64,000 nucleotides of DNA from Sphingobacteriaceae bacterium (lineage in GTDB: Bacteria; Bacteroidota; Bacteroidia; Sphingobacteriales; Sphingobacteriaceae), in the NCBI GenBank assembly GCA_017745075.1, contig JAGIAD010000028.1:186001-250000 (forward strand), in the 5' to 3' direction. A program made the position numbers and the translations under genes. Below, in pieces: positions 1 through 8,666 of this stretch (positions are counted from its first letter, which is position 1; each line of letters begins with the position of its first letter). The notes below the pieces were generated by a model. That model was not told where the DNA came from. It saw only the letters and a program-made list of their open reading frames with translations, and did no database searches.

Positions 1-8
1 TGGTTTGT

Positions 9-1295
9 TTATTTCAACTTTAGTCCGGCTTTATGGCCTTTTATTGCAAAAAACAAAATATAAAGGTAACATGGCAATACCGTTAACAGATAGGCTAATT
101 GGAAATTGATGTGTAATTTTTCGTTTAAAAAAGCATACAATAACGGCATTAAAGCACCACCTGCAATACCCATAATCATGATGGCAGAGCCAATTTTGGT
201 GAATTTCCCTAAATGACTAATGCCAAGTGGGAATATAGCCGGCCACATTAATGAATTTGCCAAACCAAGCAAGGCCACAAAAATTACCGCAAACCAGGTG
301 GATATAGCGAAAGATAAAATGGCGAAAATGATGCCTAAAATAGCGCAAATACGCAATGCCTTTTGCTGAGAGATGTATTTTGGAATGGTAATAATACCTA
401 CAATATAACCGATTAACATACTGAAAAGCGTAATCGACGTTAATTTCCCACTGATTTCAGGGCTAATTCCTAATTCACGACCGTAAATTCCGATAATATC
501 TCCTGCCATCACTTCGGCGCCCACATAAACAAAAATACATAACGAACCTAAAAACAAGTGTGGAAACTGGAAAATACTTTTGTGTTTTATCACTTCACCC
601 TTGGTTTCGTCAACCACATCCTCTTCAACCTCCACTTCTGGTAAATCAGTAAATTTAATCACCACCGCAAAAAGACAAAAAACAATAGCTAATACAATAT
701 AGGGTACGTTAACGCGACCTAAAACCTCGTTTAGCAGCTGCTCGTGCGCAGCGCCGGTTGCAGCCTGAATCTGCTTTTCAACTTCTGATGCATTTTTTAA
801 GAACAGGCTCCCCATAATCAAAGGCACTATCATTCCTGCAAATTTGTTGCAGATACCTGCCATACTGATTCGTTTTGCAGCGCTTTCTATCGGGCCAATA
901 ATGGTTAGATAAGGGTTTGAAGCCGTTTGAAGTAGAGCTAAGGCTGCACCCTGTACAAAAATACCGGTTAAAAAAAGACCGAAAGTACGGGTTTGAGCTG
1001 CTGGTATGAAGATCAGTGAACCTAATCCTAATATCACAAGGCCTAAAACAATTCCATTTTTAAATCCAACTTTCTTAAGTATCCATGATGATGGCAAGGC
1101 TAAAAAGAAATAAGCCATATATGAAGCAAAGGTTACAAAGAACGCCTGTAAGTTTGACAATCCGAAAGACAATTTAAAGAAAGGAATTAATGTTCCGTTT
1201 GCCCAGGTTACAAAGCCAAAAATAAAAAATAAGGCGCAAATGATAATAAGTGGCTTTGGCCCTTGCGTATGGCCTGATTTTGTTGTTTGTTGCAT
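9..1295 (-). CDS. Sugar:proton symporter, MFS family (FucP/GluP type)
   Basis: This 428-residue inner-membrane protein is a 12-TM major facilitator of the FucP/glucose-galactose family, which imports monosaccharides with protons in Bacteroidota. The N-terminal half reads FFIFGFVTWANGTLIPFFK, and the LLQTASNPYLTIIGP stretch near residue 125 is characteristic of the FucP/GluP group. A hydrophilic, Glu/Asp-rich central loop lies near residues 215-240. The length is normal for the family and the ATG at 1295 fits the expected N-terminus. No sugar-utilisation enzyme is adjacent on the left because the window ends there. Two perfect 10-bp palindromes lie in the leader (about 1319-1328 and 1368-1377). 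The substrate (fucose, glucose, galactose, N-acetylglucosamine or another sugar) cannot be read from the sequence. Confidence 0.85.
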   Translation of the reverse strand: MQQTTKSGHTQGPKPLIIICALFFIFGFVTWANGTLIPFFKLSFGLSNLQAFFVTFASYMAYFFLALPSSWILKKVGFKNGIVLGLVILGLGSLIFIPAAQTRTFGLFLTGIFVQGAALALLQTASNPYLTIIGPIESAAKRISMAGICNKFAGMIVPLIMGSLFLKNASEVEKQIQAATGAAHEQLLNEVLGRVNVPYIVLAIVFCLFAVVIKFTDLPEVEVEEDVVDETKGEVIKHKSIFQFPHLFLGSLCIFVYVGAEVMAGDIIGIYGRELGISPEISGKLTSITLFSMLIGYIVGIITIPKYISQQKALRICAILGIIFAILSFAISTWFAVIFVALLGLANSLMWPAIFPLGISHLGKFTKIGSAIMIMGIAGGALMPLLYAFLNEKLHINFQLAYLLTVLPCYLYILFFAIKGHKAGLKLK

Positions 1296-1318
1296 AAAGT
1301 TTTGGTTCGGTTAATTGT

Positions 1319-1377
1319 TTTGGCCAAACTAAACAATATTATTTAATAAAAATAAATCAAACGTTTGTGTAATTTTA
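1319..1377 (-). promoter_or_regulatory. Leader palindromes of the sugar permease gene
   Basis: Two perfect 10-bp palindromes precede the permease start: TTTGGCCAAA (1319-1328) and CAAACGTTTG (1368-1377), with centres 49 bp apart. CG-centred 10-mers such as CAAACGTTTG resemble LacI/GalR-type half-site arrangements, so a sugar-responsive repressor is plausible. No such regulator is encoded in the window. Operator function is inference. Confidence 0.3.
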
Positions 1378-1395
1378 AATTTAACAAAAAAACCT

Positions 1396-2514
1396 CTAGT
1401 TAGTGCTCACACACCTGAATCCTGTGTGCTCCAAGCCTGTATCAACAGAAGTTTTCATCCGCGAAGTAACGCGATAACCTTTACAATAGGAAGCGTTACA
1501 CATAAAAGAACCGCCTCTTACCACACGCTTGGGTATCGTTGGTTCCATCGGGTCGTAGCTATCAGCAGGTCCCTTTGGATTATTGGCAATTCCTGAAAGT
1601 GTAGCATAATAATCAGGGCGGTACCAATCGCTGCACCACTCCCAAACATTACCGGCCATATCATAAAGGCCATAGCCATTGGCTTTAAAGCTTTTTACAG
1701 CTGCTAGGCCCTTGTAACCGTCCCAATCTGTATTTTTTATGGGAAAACTGCCTTGCCAGGTATTGGCTTTAGGTTTACCTTTTTCTATATCCTCGTTACC
1801 CCATGGGTATTTTTCATTTTTTAAACCACCACGTGCCGCAAATTCCCATTCGGCCTCGGTTGGTAAGCGCTTGCCCGACCATTTGCAGTAAGCCATGGCA
1901 TCATCCCACGAAATGTGTACTACCGGAAAGTTTTCTTTTCCCTTAATATCGCTGCCAGGACCATGCGGATGTTTCCAATTGGCACCTTTAACCCAACGCC
2001 ACCATTGCGATGCATCGTTTAAAGAGGTGACACTTTTAGGCTGATAAAAAACCAAAGATGCTGCTACAAAAACACTGTCGGGTGGTTTAGGGGTGCCTGC
2101 CGGAAGCTGCTTTTTCATTTCTTCCCAGTCCGGTTTACGCTCAGCTGTGGTCTGATATCCGGTAGCATCAACAAATTTTTTAAAACTGGCATTGGTTACT
2201 TCGGTAACATCCATCCAGAAAGAAGCTACTTTAACCTGGTGTTGCGGATATTCGTCTTCCCTGCCCTCTTTATCACTGGCTCCCATAGCAAATTCGCCTG
2301 CTGGAATTAAAACCATACCTTCATGGCTGAGTGCTTTACTGGCGAAACCAGATGTATCCTTTACTGCGCCAAAACGGCTGGGCATATTTTTCTCGCATGA
2401 AGCCAGCGAATCCTGTTTGTGTTTGGCCTGTGCCGATTCATCAGATGAATTAGACTGGCAGGAAAATAAGCAGAGCGAAGGCAGAAAAAGAAGTAAACGG
2501 AAAGATTTGTGCAT
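1396..2514 (-). CDS. Formylglycine-generating-enzyme (SUMF1) family lipoprotein
   Basis: A 372-residue exported protein. I use the ATG at 2514; a TTG at 2526 would add four residues. Residues 1-19 form a lipoprotein signal (FRLLLFLPSLCLFSC) with Cys19 as the lipidation site. From about residue 65 the protein is an FGE-sulfatase domain: it begins MVLIPAGEFAMGASDKEG, contains LPTEAEWEFAARGG, and has GLYDMAGNVWEWCSDWY. The C-terminal segment GGSFMCNASYCKGYR carries two cysteines (about 339 and 344) in the same spacing as the catalytic pair of authentic aerobic FGE, and it is followed by GFRC. Many SUMF1-domain proteins lack these cysteines, so this may be a true sulfatase-activating enzyme working in the periplasm or on the outer membrane. 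No sulfatase gene is in the window. Gliding-type GldJ/K relatives are an alternative. Confidence 0.85.
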   Translation of the reverse strand: MHKSFRLLLFLPSLCLFSCQSNSSDESAQAKHKQDSLASCEKNMPSRFGAVKDTSGFASKALSHEGMVLIPAGEFAMGASDKEGREDEYPQHQVKVASFWMDVTEVTNASFKKFVDATGYQTTAERKPDWEEMKKQLPAGTPKPPDSVFVAASLVFYQPKSVTSLNDASQWWRWVKGANWKHPHGPGSDIKGKENFPVVHISWDDAMAYCKWSGKRLPTEAEWEFAARGGLKNEKYPWGNEDIEKGKPKANTWQGSFPIKNTDWDGYKGLAAVKSFKANGYGLYDMAGNVWEWCSDWYRPDYYATLSGIANNPKGPADSYDPMEPTIPKRVVRGGSFMCNASYCKGYRVTSRMKTSVDTGLEHTGFRCVSTN

Positions 2515-2624
2515 ACCAGGGATCAAATATTGAGCGATAAAAATATTAAATCTATTTAAAAAACCGAAGGAAGATAATTAATTCGCCTATAAATCAATAT
2601 ACTAACGCATTCAACGATTTTTTA

Positions 2625-2656
2625 TTTGCATGAAAGCGTCTTTAACTCTATATTTG
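2625..2656 (+). promoter_or_regulatory. Bacteroidota-type promoter of tRNA-Lys
   Basis: TTTG at 2625-2628 is the -33 element and TATATTTG at 2649-2656 is the -7 element (TAnnTTTG), with 20 bp between them. This matches the primary-sigma consensus known from Bacteroides and Flavobacterium. Transcription should begin near 2663, about 34 nt before the mature tRNA. Confidence 0.8.
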
Positions 2657-2696
2657 CACCACTTTAAAGGAAACGGTTAACGTTTTAAATAAAGTA

Positions 2697-2769
2697 GATT
2701 CCGTAGCTCAGCTGGTAGAGCATTACACTTTTAATGTAGTGGTCCTGGGTTCGAATCCCAGCGGGATCA
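2697..2769 (+). tRNA. tRNA-Lys (anticodon UUU)
   Basis: A complete cloverleaf can be drawn. The acceptor stem GATTCCG pairs with CGGGATC with one T-G wobble. The D-arm is GCTC/GAGC. The anticodon stem TTACA/TGTAG encloses loop CTTTTAA with anticodon TTT at positions 34-36. The T-arm CTGGG/CCCAG has loop TTCGAAT. The discriminator base is A and CCA is not encoded. The gene is a stand-alone unit with its own promoter and terminator. Confidence 0.97.
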
Positions 2770-2774
2770 CAGAG

Positions 2775-2805
2775 AAGCCTCACAGAAATGTGAGGCTTTT
2801 GTGTT
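2775..2805 (+). terminator. Rho-independent terminator of tRNA-Lys
   Basis: AAGCCTCAC (2775-2783) pairs perfectly with GTGAGGCTT (2790-2798) around a 6-nt loop and is followed by TTGTGTTTT. It begins 6 nt after the tRNA 3' end. Confidence 0.85.
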
Positions 2806-2916
2806 TTACGCCTGCCAGATTCGAACAGAAGGGCCGCCGGGTTCGATTTTCGATTCGGGAAGGCTCATTAGAAAACAAAATATCGTTTCGCTAACTTTTG
2901 AAAATGTATTTTTCTT

Positions 2917-3315
2917 TTAAGGTTTGGGAGTCCCCTTTGCAGACATATCATTCTTTATCTTCTCCAGGTGCTGTACGCCCCATCGGGATAATGCGCCGAC
3001 AACTTCTTCAAGTGTTTCGCTATAAGGCAGTAGTTGATATTCAATGATAACAGGATAGCCAACGGAAACCTTTTTAACAATGAAACCGTTCATCTCTAAT
3101 TCTTTCAGTTCACTTGAAAGAACCCTCGCTGAAATCCCCTTGACCATCCTCTGAAGTTCAGTAAACCTGTTATTTCCTCTTGCCATTGCAATAATTATCA
3201 TCAGCTTCCATTTCCCACCAATTGCATACAGGGCATCACTTACCGATGATAACAGCTTGTGGCAATCATCGGAAAACTCTTTATTGTTTTTCTCTGTCTC
3301 GTTTTGCGCCACCAT
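2917..3315 (-). CDS. HxlR-family winged-helix regulator
   Basis: A 132-residue MarR-like single-domain transcription factor. The HxlR signature is clear: DALYAIGGKWKLMIIIAMARG near residues 28-48, then RFTELQRMVKGISARVLSSELKELEMNGFI (recognition helix and wing entry) and a closing ALSRWGVQHLEKI helix. Four cysteine-poor N-terminal residues precede a single Cys19 (DDCHKL), a position that in redox- or electrophile-sensing HxlR proteins can be the sensing thiol; that role is only a possibility here. It is divergent from the SnoaL/DoxX pair starting at 3480, which is the usual arrangement for a regulator controlling its neighbour. Confidence 0.9.
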   Translation of the reverse strand: MVAQNETEKNNKEFSDDCHKLLSSVSDALYAIGGKWKLMIIIAMARGNNRFTELQRMVKGISARVLSSELKELEMNGFIVKKVSVGYPVIIEYQLLPYSETLEEVVGALSRWGVQHLEKIKNDMSAKGTPKP

Positions 3316-3381
3316 TTCGCTTTTATAAAATTATCTAATAACCTTTAAGTAACTACTAATAAATTGTAAGCAAGTATACAG

Positions 3382-3389
3382 TATTTTTG
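3382..3389 (+). promoter_or_regulatory. -7 element of the SnoaL/DoxX operon promoter
   Basis: TATTTTTG matches TAnnTTTG and lies 90 bp upstream of the SnoaL start, in the 164-bp gap shared with the divergent HxlR gene. A TTG at 3364-3366 could act as the -33 element, although the 15-bp spacing is short. The HxlR protein probably binds in this gap. Confidence 0.45.
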
Positions 3390-3479
3390 CCATAAATAAA
3401 TATAGAAAATTATGGGACCATAAAGATTTTTGTCATTATCCCATAAAATTATTTTAAACATAAAAAACAATTAGAAATT

Positions 3480-3920
3480 ATGTCATTAGAAATTTTGAAA
3501 ACCAAAGAAGAATTAAGGGATTTAATAGATACTTACGCAAACTTAGGCGATGATAAAAGGATAGCTGAACAGATGAAACTGTTTACTCAGGATGCTACGT
3601 ATAAAGTTTATATGAACGGCATTGAGCTGGCAAACACTAGCGGAACAGCTACGCTTGAAAAAGAATTTAGCGCACATGCCGCAGAAGTAAAAACCTATTT
3701 TACATTGAACGGGCAACATACTGTAAAAATAGAGGGTGATACTTCAACAGGCATTTCATTTTCTCAACTCAAAATGGTCAGAGAAAAAGACGGCAAGGAA
3801 ATTATTACCGATTACAGCGTAAAATACGAGGACACCTACGTCTGCCAGGACGGCAAATGGCTCATAAAAGCTCGTACTGGCCATTTCCTGATTATTGAGA
3901 CAAGGGCATTGAGCAATTAA
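3480..3920 (+). CDS. NTF2/SnoaL-like protein, HxlR-divergent
   Basis: A 146-residue cytosolic protein with the nuclear-transport-factor-2 fold. It opens with a helix, EELRDLIDTYANLGDDKRIAEQMKLFTQDATYKVYMNG, typical of the SnoaL_4 group (Y/F-A-x-x-x-D pattern), and ends with the beta-rich segment DGKWLIKARTGHFLIIE. It has no signal peptide. Such proteins are small-molecule binding or isomerase-like enzymes of very diverse function, so no reaction can be assigned. It is followed after 26 nt by the DoxX gene and is divergent from the HxlR regulator, which suggests a stress- or xenobiotic-induced pair. Confidence 0.8.
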   Translation: MSLEILKTKEELRDLIDTYANLGDDKRIAEQMKLFTQDATYKVYMNGIELANTSGTATLEKEFSAHAAEVKTYFTLNGQHTVKIEGDTSTGISFSQLKMVREKDGKEIITDYSVKYEDTYVCQDGKWLIKARTGHFLIIETRALSN

Positions 3921-3946
3921 AATTATTTCTAAAATCAAGAAGAAAA

Positions 3947-4306
3947 ATGAAAAAGAAGAAAGTTATAACAGTTTCGCTTACCATATTGGTTACCATAATG
4001 GTGATCTCGAGCGGATTGATGAAAGCCATTCATTTGCCCTGGTCAGTAGACGGACTGGTTAAATTCAATCTACCGCATTCGGCAACAGTACTTGGCTTAA
4101 TGGAAATGGCATTTGCTGTTCTGTTTATATTCCCTAAAACAATGCGTATTGGCTTTATTTTGCTTTGCTGTTATTTTTCAGGAGCAATGGCTACGGAATT
4201 ATCCCATGATGGAGCAATGCTTAATCCGGCAGTTCCGCTGGCCCTCGTTTGGGTTACGGCGTTTCTCCGGGACAGGGAATTGTTTTCAGGTACCCCGAAA
4301 TCGTAA
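3947..4306 (+). CDS. DoxX-like membrane protein
   Basis: A 119-residue integral membrane protein with four predicted hydrophobic segments (VSLTILVTIMVISSGLMKAI; ATVLGLMEMAFAVLFIFP; IGFILLCCYFSGAMATELSH; PAVPLALVWVTAFL). The fourth-helix entry SGAMATELSHDGAM is typical of DoxX_2 proteins in Bacteroidota. These accompany oxidoreductases or SnoaL proteins and are thought to help in redox or thiol homeostasis, but the mechanism is unknown. It is probably co-transcribed with the upstream SnoaL gene under HxlR control. Confidence 0.85.
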   Translation: MKKKKVITVSLTILVTIMVISSGLMKAIHLPWSVDGLVKFNLPHSATVLGLMEMAFAVLFIFPKTMRIGFILLCCYFSGAMATELSHDGAMLNPAVPLALVWVTAFLRDRELFSGTPKS

Positions 4307-4345
4307 ACCGCAGGTTATGGTATTTTAAGAGATACAATCCAAAGT

Positions 4346-4392
4346 ATGGGGATTTCAGTTTCGACAGGAGCCTCCCCATTTAAATTTTTATC
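4346..4392 (+). terminator. Possible terminator after the DoxX gene
   Basis: ATGGGGA (4346-4352) can pair with TCCCCAT (4373-4379) around a 20-nt loop, followed by TTAAATTTTTATC. The loop is long and the U-run interrupted, so this is weak. Confidence 0.4.
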
Positions 4393-4447
4393 TTTCAAAA
4401 TAGTAACGTGTACGATTGTGAGTCCTAATTATGATTGAATAAAACTG

Positions 4448-4840
4448 CTAAAGATTATCCATGACTATCATATTGAATTGGTGACCATCAGGGTCAGCAA
4501 AGGCAAATCCATAATAACCTGCTTCGTCTCTTCTGACTTCCTTTAAAACCTTACCACCGGCGCTTTTTACTTTATCCGCGAATTCATTGACTTTTTGTTC
4601 TGTTTCTGCAGAAAGTGTGAAAATTATTTCTTTGTTAGCTCCTTTTACCAGGAATTCGTCTATTTGTGAACCATGCTCAAAAAAATGAATCACGAAGTTA
4701 TCCTCACCAAAAAGAAAGCTTACCAATTTCAAGTCTTTGTTTATCCCATTTGTCTTGATGCCTATTTGTGTGTAGAACCGACTGGTATTCTCGACATTCT
4801 TAACGCCGAAGTTCGCCCAGATTTTTTGTTTCGCATTCAT
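4448..4840 (-). CDS. VOC-superfamily (glyoxalase/bleomycin-resistance-like) protein
   Basis: A 130-residue vicinal-oxygen-chelate protein made of two beta-alpha-beta-beta-beta modules. The first module has WANFGVKNVENTSRFYTQIG and LVSFLFGEDNFVIHFFEHG. The second has VNEFADKVKSAGGKVLKE and ends GYYGFAFADPDGHQFNMIVMD, where DPDGH and the preceding residues are the usual C-terminal motif. Relatives include lactoylglutathione lyase-like enzymes, dioxygenases and antibiotic-binding proteins; the substrate cannot be told. It is transcribed alone. The 288-bp gap upstream holds only two short dyads (GGTATTT-G-AAATACC at 4986-5000 and AGCGAGC/GCTCGCT at 5073-5096) and no gene I can support. Confidence 0.85.
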   Translation of the reverse strand: MNAKQKIWANFGVKNVENTSRFYTQIGIKTNGINKDLKLVSFLFGEDNFVIHFFEHGSQIDEFLVKGANKEIIFTLSAETEQKVNEFADKVKSAGGKVLKEVRRDEAGYYGFAFADPDGHQFNMIVMDNL

Positions 4841-5128
4841 GCTTTTGTATTTTTAGTTAGAGATTATTTCTCAAAACTATAGTTTTTAGTGGCTAACGAT
4901 CGGGTGCGGTGGCGACAACTTGTAGGGTCATTTGCGCATGATAACTGATGAAGAATAACTTTCAAAGTTTGTTTGGAACCCTTTTGGTATTTGAAATACC
5001 TTTCTGAAGTCAAGGGTAATGAATTCTGGATAAATTTGACCATGTTAAGCAATTGATTATACAGGTCTATCAAGCGAGCCCAATGGTCTGCTCGCTACGG
5101 AATTGCCTGGTCAGGGCTTTCAGAATTT

Positions 5129-6016
5129 TCACTCGTCTTCCCAAATTACTGCGCTTATTTTCCAGCAGTCGTCGGTTCTGATAAACTGGAAAAACTTGTT
5201 CCCTTTATCCTTAAAATAAACACCTTTGAAATAACCTTCTTTCTGATATTTTGAATGCCGCTGTGCAATATTTCCGATTATTTTTGTTTCAGCGAAAGTT
5301 TCCCTTTCTTCAAATTCCGTCAGCGTACCATCCGAAAGCATTGTCTTTCTTGGCTCAATAAAAGAGTTTAAATTGTAAATATCGCTGGTAACCCTGCTCT
5401 TTCTGATAATTATGGCTTCGGGTAAACAGATATTATAAATACTCTCCCAATCAGGTTGGCGTTGATTGGCATTTGTAAAAATATCAAAAAATTGCCTGGT
5501 CAGTTCATTAAGCAGAAATTTATCAACCGTAAGCGAATAAACCTGCAATAAGTTATTTTCGCGTTCCAATTCCTTTGAAAATTGCATACCTAATTTTTCT
5601 AAAAGTTGAATAGAACTAGAATTTGCTTTTGTAGTTATCGCAAGGATATCGGATTGCCCCGCAATTTTTATCTGATCCATTAAAAAAGCTGCTGAAGCTT
5701 CCTGTGCGTAACCTTTTTTTGAATATTTATTAAGAAATGCAAAACCAATATCATAATTATCCAGGTAATCCCGTTTGATAAAGGTTATAATACCAATTGG
5801 CGTTTCCGGATGCTTAATTTTTACCACCCAAAAGTTACAGGCAGGATCATTGGTTATCCTTTTGATATAGTCCTCAGCTGCTTCCCTGCTCGTGATGCCC
5901 CTGTCTCCAATAAACTTTATCCATTCTGGCGAATTTAATAGTTCAAAAATAAAATCGGTATCAGATAAACCTAATCTACTTAGTAAGAGTCTTTGCGTAA
6001 CGTAATTTTCTTTCAT
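5129..6016 (-). CDS. GNAT acetyltransferase fused to an NTF2-like domain
   Basis: A 295-residue two-domain protein. Residues 1-165 are a RimJ/RimL-type GNAT N-acetyltransferase: TQRLLLSRLGLSDTDFIFELL at the start, FWVVKIKHPETPIGIITFIKR in the central beta-strands, NKYSKKGYAQEASAAFLMD at the acetyl-CoA loop, and TTKANSSSIQLLEKLGMQ near residue 145. Residues 170-295 (LLNELTRQFFDIFTNANQ, then FFQFIRTDDCWKISAVIWED) look like a SnoaL/DUF4440 NTF2 fold. GNATs are usually stand-alone, so the fusion suggests that the second domain binds the acceptor or a regulator. No neighbour reveals the substrate. The 297 bp upstream of this gene show no further gene. Confidence 0.75.
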   Translation of the reverse strand: MKENYVTQRLLLSRLGLSDTDFIFELLNSPEWIKFIGDRGITSREAAEDYIKRITNDPACNFWVVKIKHPETPIGIITFIKRDYLDNYDIGFAFLNKYSKKGYAQEASAAFLMDQIKIAGQSDILAITTKANSSSIQLLEKLGMQFSKELERENNLLQVYSLTVDKFLLNELTRQFFDIFTNANQRQPDWESIYNICLPEAIIIRKSRVTSDIYNLNSFIEPRKTMLSDGTLTEFEERETFAETKIIGNIAQRHSKYQKEGYFKGVYFKDKGNKFFQFIRTDDCWKISAVIWEDE

Positions 6017-6313
6017 TTTGATTTGCTTAAAGCTAAGAATAAAAAAATTAAACGCAGTTATTTGCTAACTTACTAAAATGCTAAATGCATCTCGGGGTCC
6101 TCATGCTTAAGGTAATCCTCTAGTGGTGGCAAATCAACTGAAAGGAGAAGTCAGATAAAAGCAAAACAGCGAATAGATCATTCATCCTAACCATCTTAGT
6201 CTTTTTAAATAGTCAGAAAGATGAAAAATATACCATTAGAACTTCATCACACAAAACAATTCGGGTAAAAATGCTGTTTTGTAGAAATAACACGCTAATG
6301 TCTGAACTGAAGT

Positions 6314-8662
6314 ATGGAGTGTTCAAAGCAGCTATTTACATTCAAGTCGATTTTTGATGGAATGGAAGATGCGGTCATCTGCCATGATCTCAGCTTCTCC
6401 ATTACCAATTGGAACCCTGCAGCCGAAATTCTTTTTGGCTACAATAGTATTGAGGTAGATGGAGCAGGTATGGACCTCATCATGGATACCGGCTATTTTC
6501 AAGAGCAGCAACAGATGCTTAATGATATACTAAACGGCGTTAAAACGCATAATTTTCAATCGGTAATGAAAAACCGCGCCGGAAAGAATATTCCTGTTGC
6601 TATTACTATTTCTCCAATATCAGACGAGTCTGGCAATATAATTGGTGCTTCGCAGATTATCCGTGACATCTCACGCGAAATATTTTACGAGGAGCAACAG
6701 GCAACACTGGCTGCCATTGTTGAAGGCTCTGATGATGCAATAATTTCTAAATCACTTGATGGTATCATTACCAGCTGGAACAAAGGTGCGCAAGCTATAT
6801 TCGGATACACTGAATCGGAAGTAATCGGGAAACATATGACAATGCTCCTACCCGCTGACCGCCTGCATGAAGAAGAGGTTATAAACAACAAGGTGAGGCA
6901 GGGTAACCGGATTGAACATTTTCAGACCGTCCATATAGCTAAAGACGGAACAGAGATCCCCATATCACTCACGATTTCGCCTATAAAAAACAAAAAAGGC
7001 GATGTTACCGGTATTAGTAAAATAGCCAGAAATATCAGTATCCAACAGCTCGCTGAAGAAAAGAGGGCCACACTTGCCGCTATTGTTGAAAGCTCGGAAG
7101 ATGCTATTATCAGTAAAACACTCGAAGGTATTATCACGACCTGGAATAAAGGCGCCGAAAATATTTTTGGGTATGCAGAAAGTGAGGCTGTTGGCCGCCA
7201 TATCTCGTTACTGATTCCCCGAAACCGGCTTGATGAAGAAGACAGCATCATAGGCAGTATCAGAAATGGAAAAAAAATAGACCATTTTCAAACGATCCGA
7301 ATCCGGAAGGATGGTAAGGAAATACCAATATCACTCACCGTTTCTCCTATTCTCAGCCTCGACGGTACTGTTATTGGTGCGTCGAAAATTGCCCGGGACA
7401 TTACTGCTATTCGTGAAGCGGAAATTGCCGCGGAAAATAATTCCCAAAAATTACTGTTGCTTAACTCCATTGGAAAAAGCATCAATGAGCAAATGGATGT
7501 AAATATCATTCTGCAAAAAGTAACCGATGCCACAACAAAGCTCACGGGAGCTGCATTTGGCGCTTTCTTTTATAATAAGCTAGATGAGCATGGCGAGTCT
7601 TATATGCTCTTTACCCTTTCGGGTGCACCACGCGAGGCATTCGAAAAATTTGGAATGCCCAGGAACACAGCGTTATTCCATCCTACCTTTAGTGGTCTTG
7701 GGGTGGTTAGGGTCGATGATATTACCAAAGATCCAAGATATGGTAAAATGGCGCCCCATTTTGGAATGCCCAAAGGGCATCTGCCGGTGTGCAGCTACCT
7801 GGCTGTCCCGGTTATATCCGCATCCGGTACTGTAATTGGTGGTCTCTTTTTCGGGCATCCGGAACCCGGCGTTTTTATGGAAGAGCACGAAGATCTTATT
7901 ATTAGTGTTGCTTCTCAGGCTGCTATTGCCCTTGACAATTCAAAACTCTTTGAAGAGGTAACTGCGCTAAGCCGGAAGAAGGATGAGTTTATTGCACTTG
8001 CATCACATGAACTCAAAACGCCTTTAACGTCTATGAGCGGTTTCCTGCAAATCTTACAAAAAACGATTCCGACCGAGGGAGTAGGTAAAAAGTTTTTGGA
8101 GAAATCGATACATCAGCTTGAAAAACTAAACCGTCTTGTAAATGATCTTCTTGATATCTCAAAAGTACAGGCTGGAAAAATGCAGTTTTTCTTTGAACAT
8201 TTCGACCTTGCTGAGTTAATTAAAGAGATTTGCGACACCTTCAGGCAATCTATGCCTCTGCGCGATTTCGTATATCAACTGGATAATGATCTTTTCATTT
8301 ATGGCGATAAAATGCGTTTGGAACAGGTAATCATTAATCTCATCAATAACGCCGTTAAGTATGCACCGGAATCTAAAGAAGTGAGCATCCGGGCAACTAA
8401 AAACGACGATGAAACGATTGTTTCTGTTACTGATTATGGCATTGGGATAAGTAAAGAAGACCAGCAAAATATATTCAGCCAGTTTTACCGTGTTCGCGAC
8501 AGGGACCAGCACGTTTCTGGTTTAGGTTTGGGTCTGTTTATTACAAAAGAAATAGTAGAACGGCATAAAGGCCGTATTTGGGTGGAAAGTGAGCAGGGAA
8601 AAGGGGCGACTTTTATTTTTACCATCCCACATGAAACTAAAGATACACAATTGATACATTGA
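6314..8662 (+). CDS. Cytosolic PAS-PAS-PAS-GAF sensor histidine kinase
   Basis: A 782-residue kinase with no membrane segment. Three PAS domains with PAC extensions occupy about residues 5-125, 130-248 and 252-372. The second and third are close internal duplicates (TLAAIVEGSDDAIISKSLDG versus TLAAIVESSEDAIISKTLEG). A GAF domain follows (about 385-550). The HisKA domain carries ASHELKTPLTS with the phospho-acceptor His near residue 566. The HATPase domain has N box NLINNAVKYAP, G1 DYGIGI and G2 GLGLGLFIT. Its stop lies 4 nt before the start of a response regulator, so the two form one system. The signal is likely intracellular (redox, light or a ligand), but nothing in the PAS cores identifies a cofactor. 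Confidence 0.92.
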   Translation: MECSKQLFTFKSIFDGMEDAVICHDLSFSITNWNPAAEILFGYNSIEVDGAGMDLIMDTGYFQEQQQMLNDILNGVKTHNFQSVMKNRAGKNIPVAITISPISDESGNIIGASQIIRDISREIFYEEQQATLAAIVEGSDDAIISKSLDGIITSWNKGAQAIFGYTESEVIGKHMTMLLPADRLHEEEVINNKVRQGNRIEHFQTVHIAKDGTEIPISLTISPIKNKKGDVTGISKIARNISIQQLAEEKRATLAAIVESSEDAIISKTLEGIITTWNKGAENIFGYAESEAVGRHISLLIPRNRLDEEDSIIGSIRNGKKIDHFQTIRIRKDGKEIPISLTVSPILSLDGTVIGASKIARDITAIREAEIAAENNSQKLLLLNSIGKSINEQMDVNIILQKVTDATTKLTGAAFGAFFYNKLDEHGESYMLFTLSGAPREAFEKFGMPRNTALFHPTFSGLGVVRVDDITKDPRYGKMAPHFGMPKGHLPVCSYLAVPVISASGTVIGGLFFGHPEPGVFMEEHEDLIISVASQAAIALDNSKLFEEVTALSRKKDEFIALASHELKTPLTSMSGFLQILQKTIPTEGVGKKFLEKSIHQLEKLNRLVNDLLDISKVQAGKMQFFFEHFDLAELIKEICDTFRQSMPLRDFVYQLDNDLFIYGDKMRLEQVIINLINNAVKYAPESKEVSIRATKNDDETIVSVTDYGIGISKEDQQNIFSQFYRVRDRDQHVSGLGLGLFITKEIVERHKGRIWVESEQGKGATFIFTIPHETKDTQLIH

Positions 8663-8666
8663 AAAT

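Noticed and set aside
4864..5073. 69-aa reading frame between the VOC and GNAT genes
   Set aside because: No domain, unlikely composition, and no neighbour that would explain it. I treat the 288-bp gap as non-coding.
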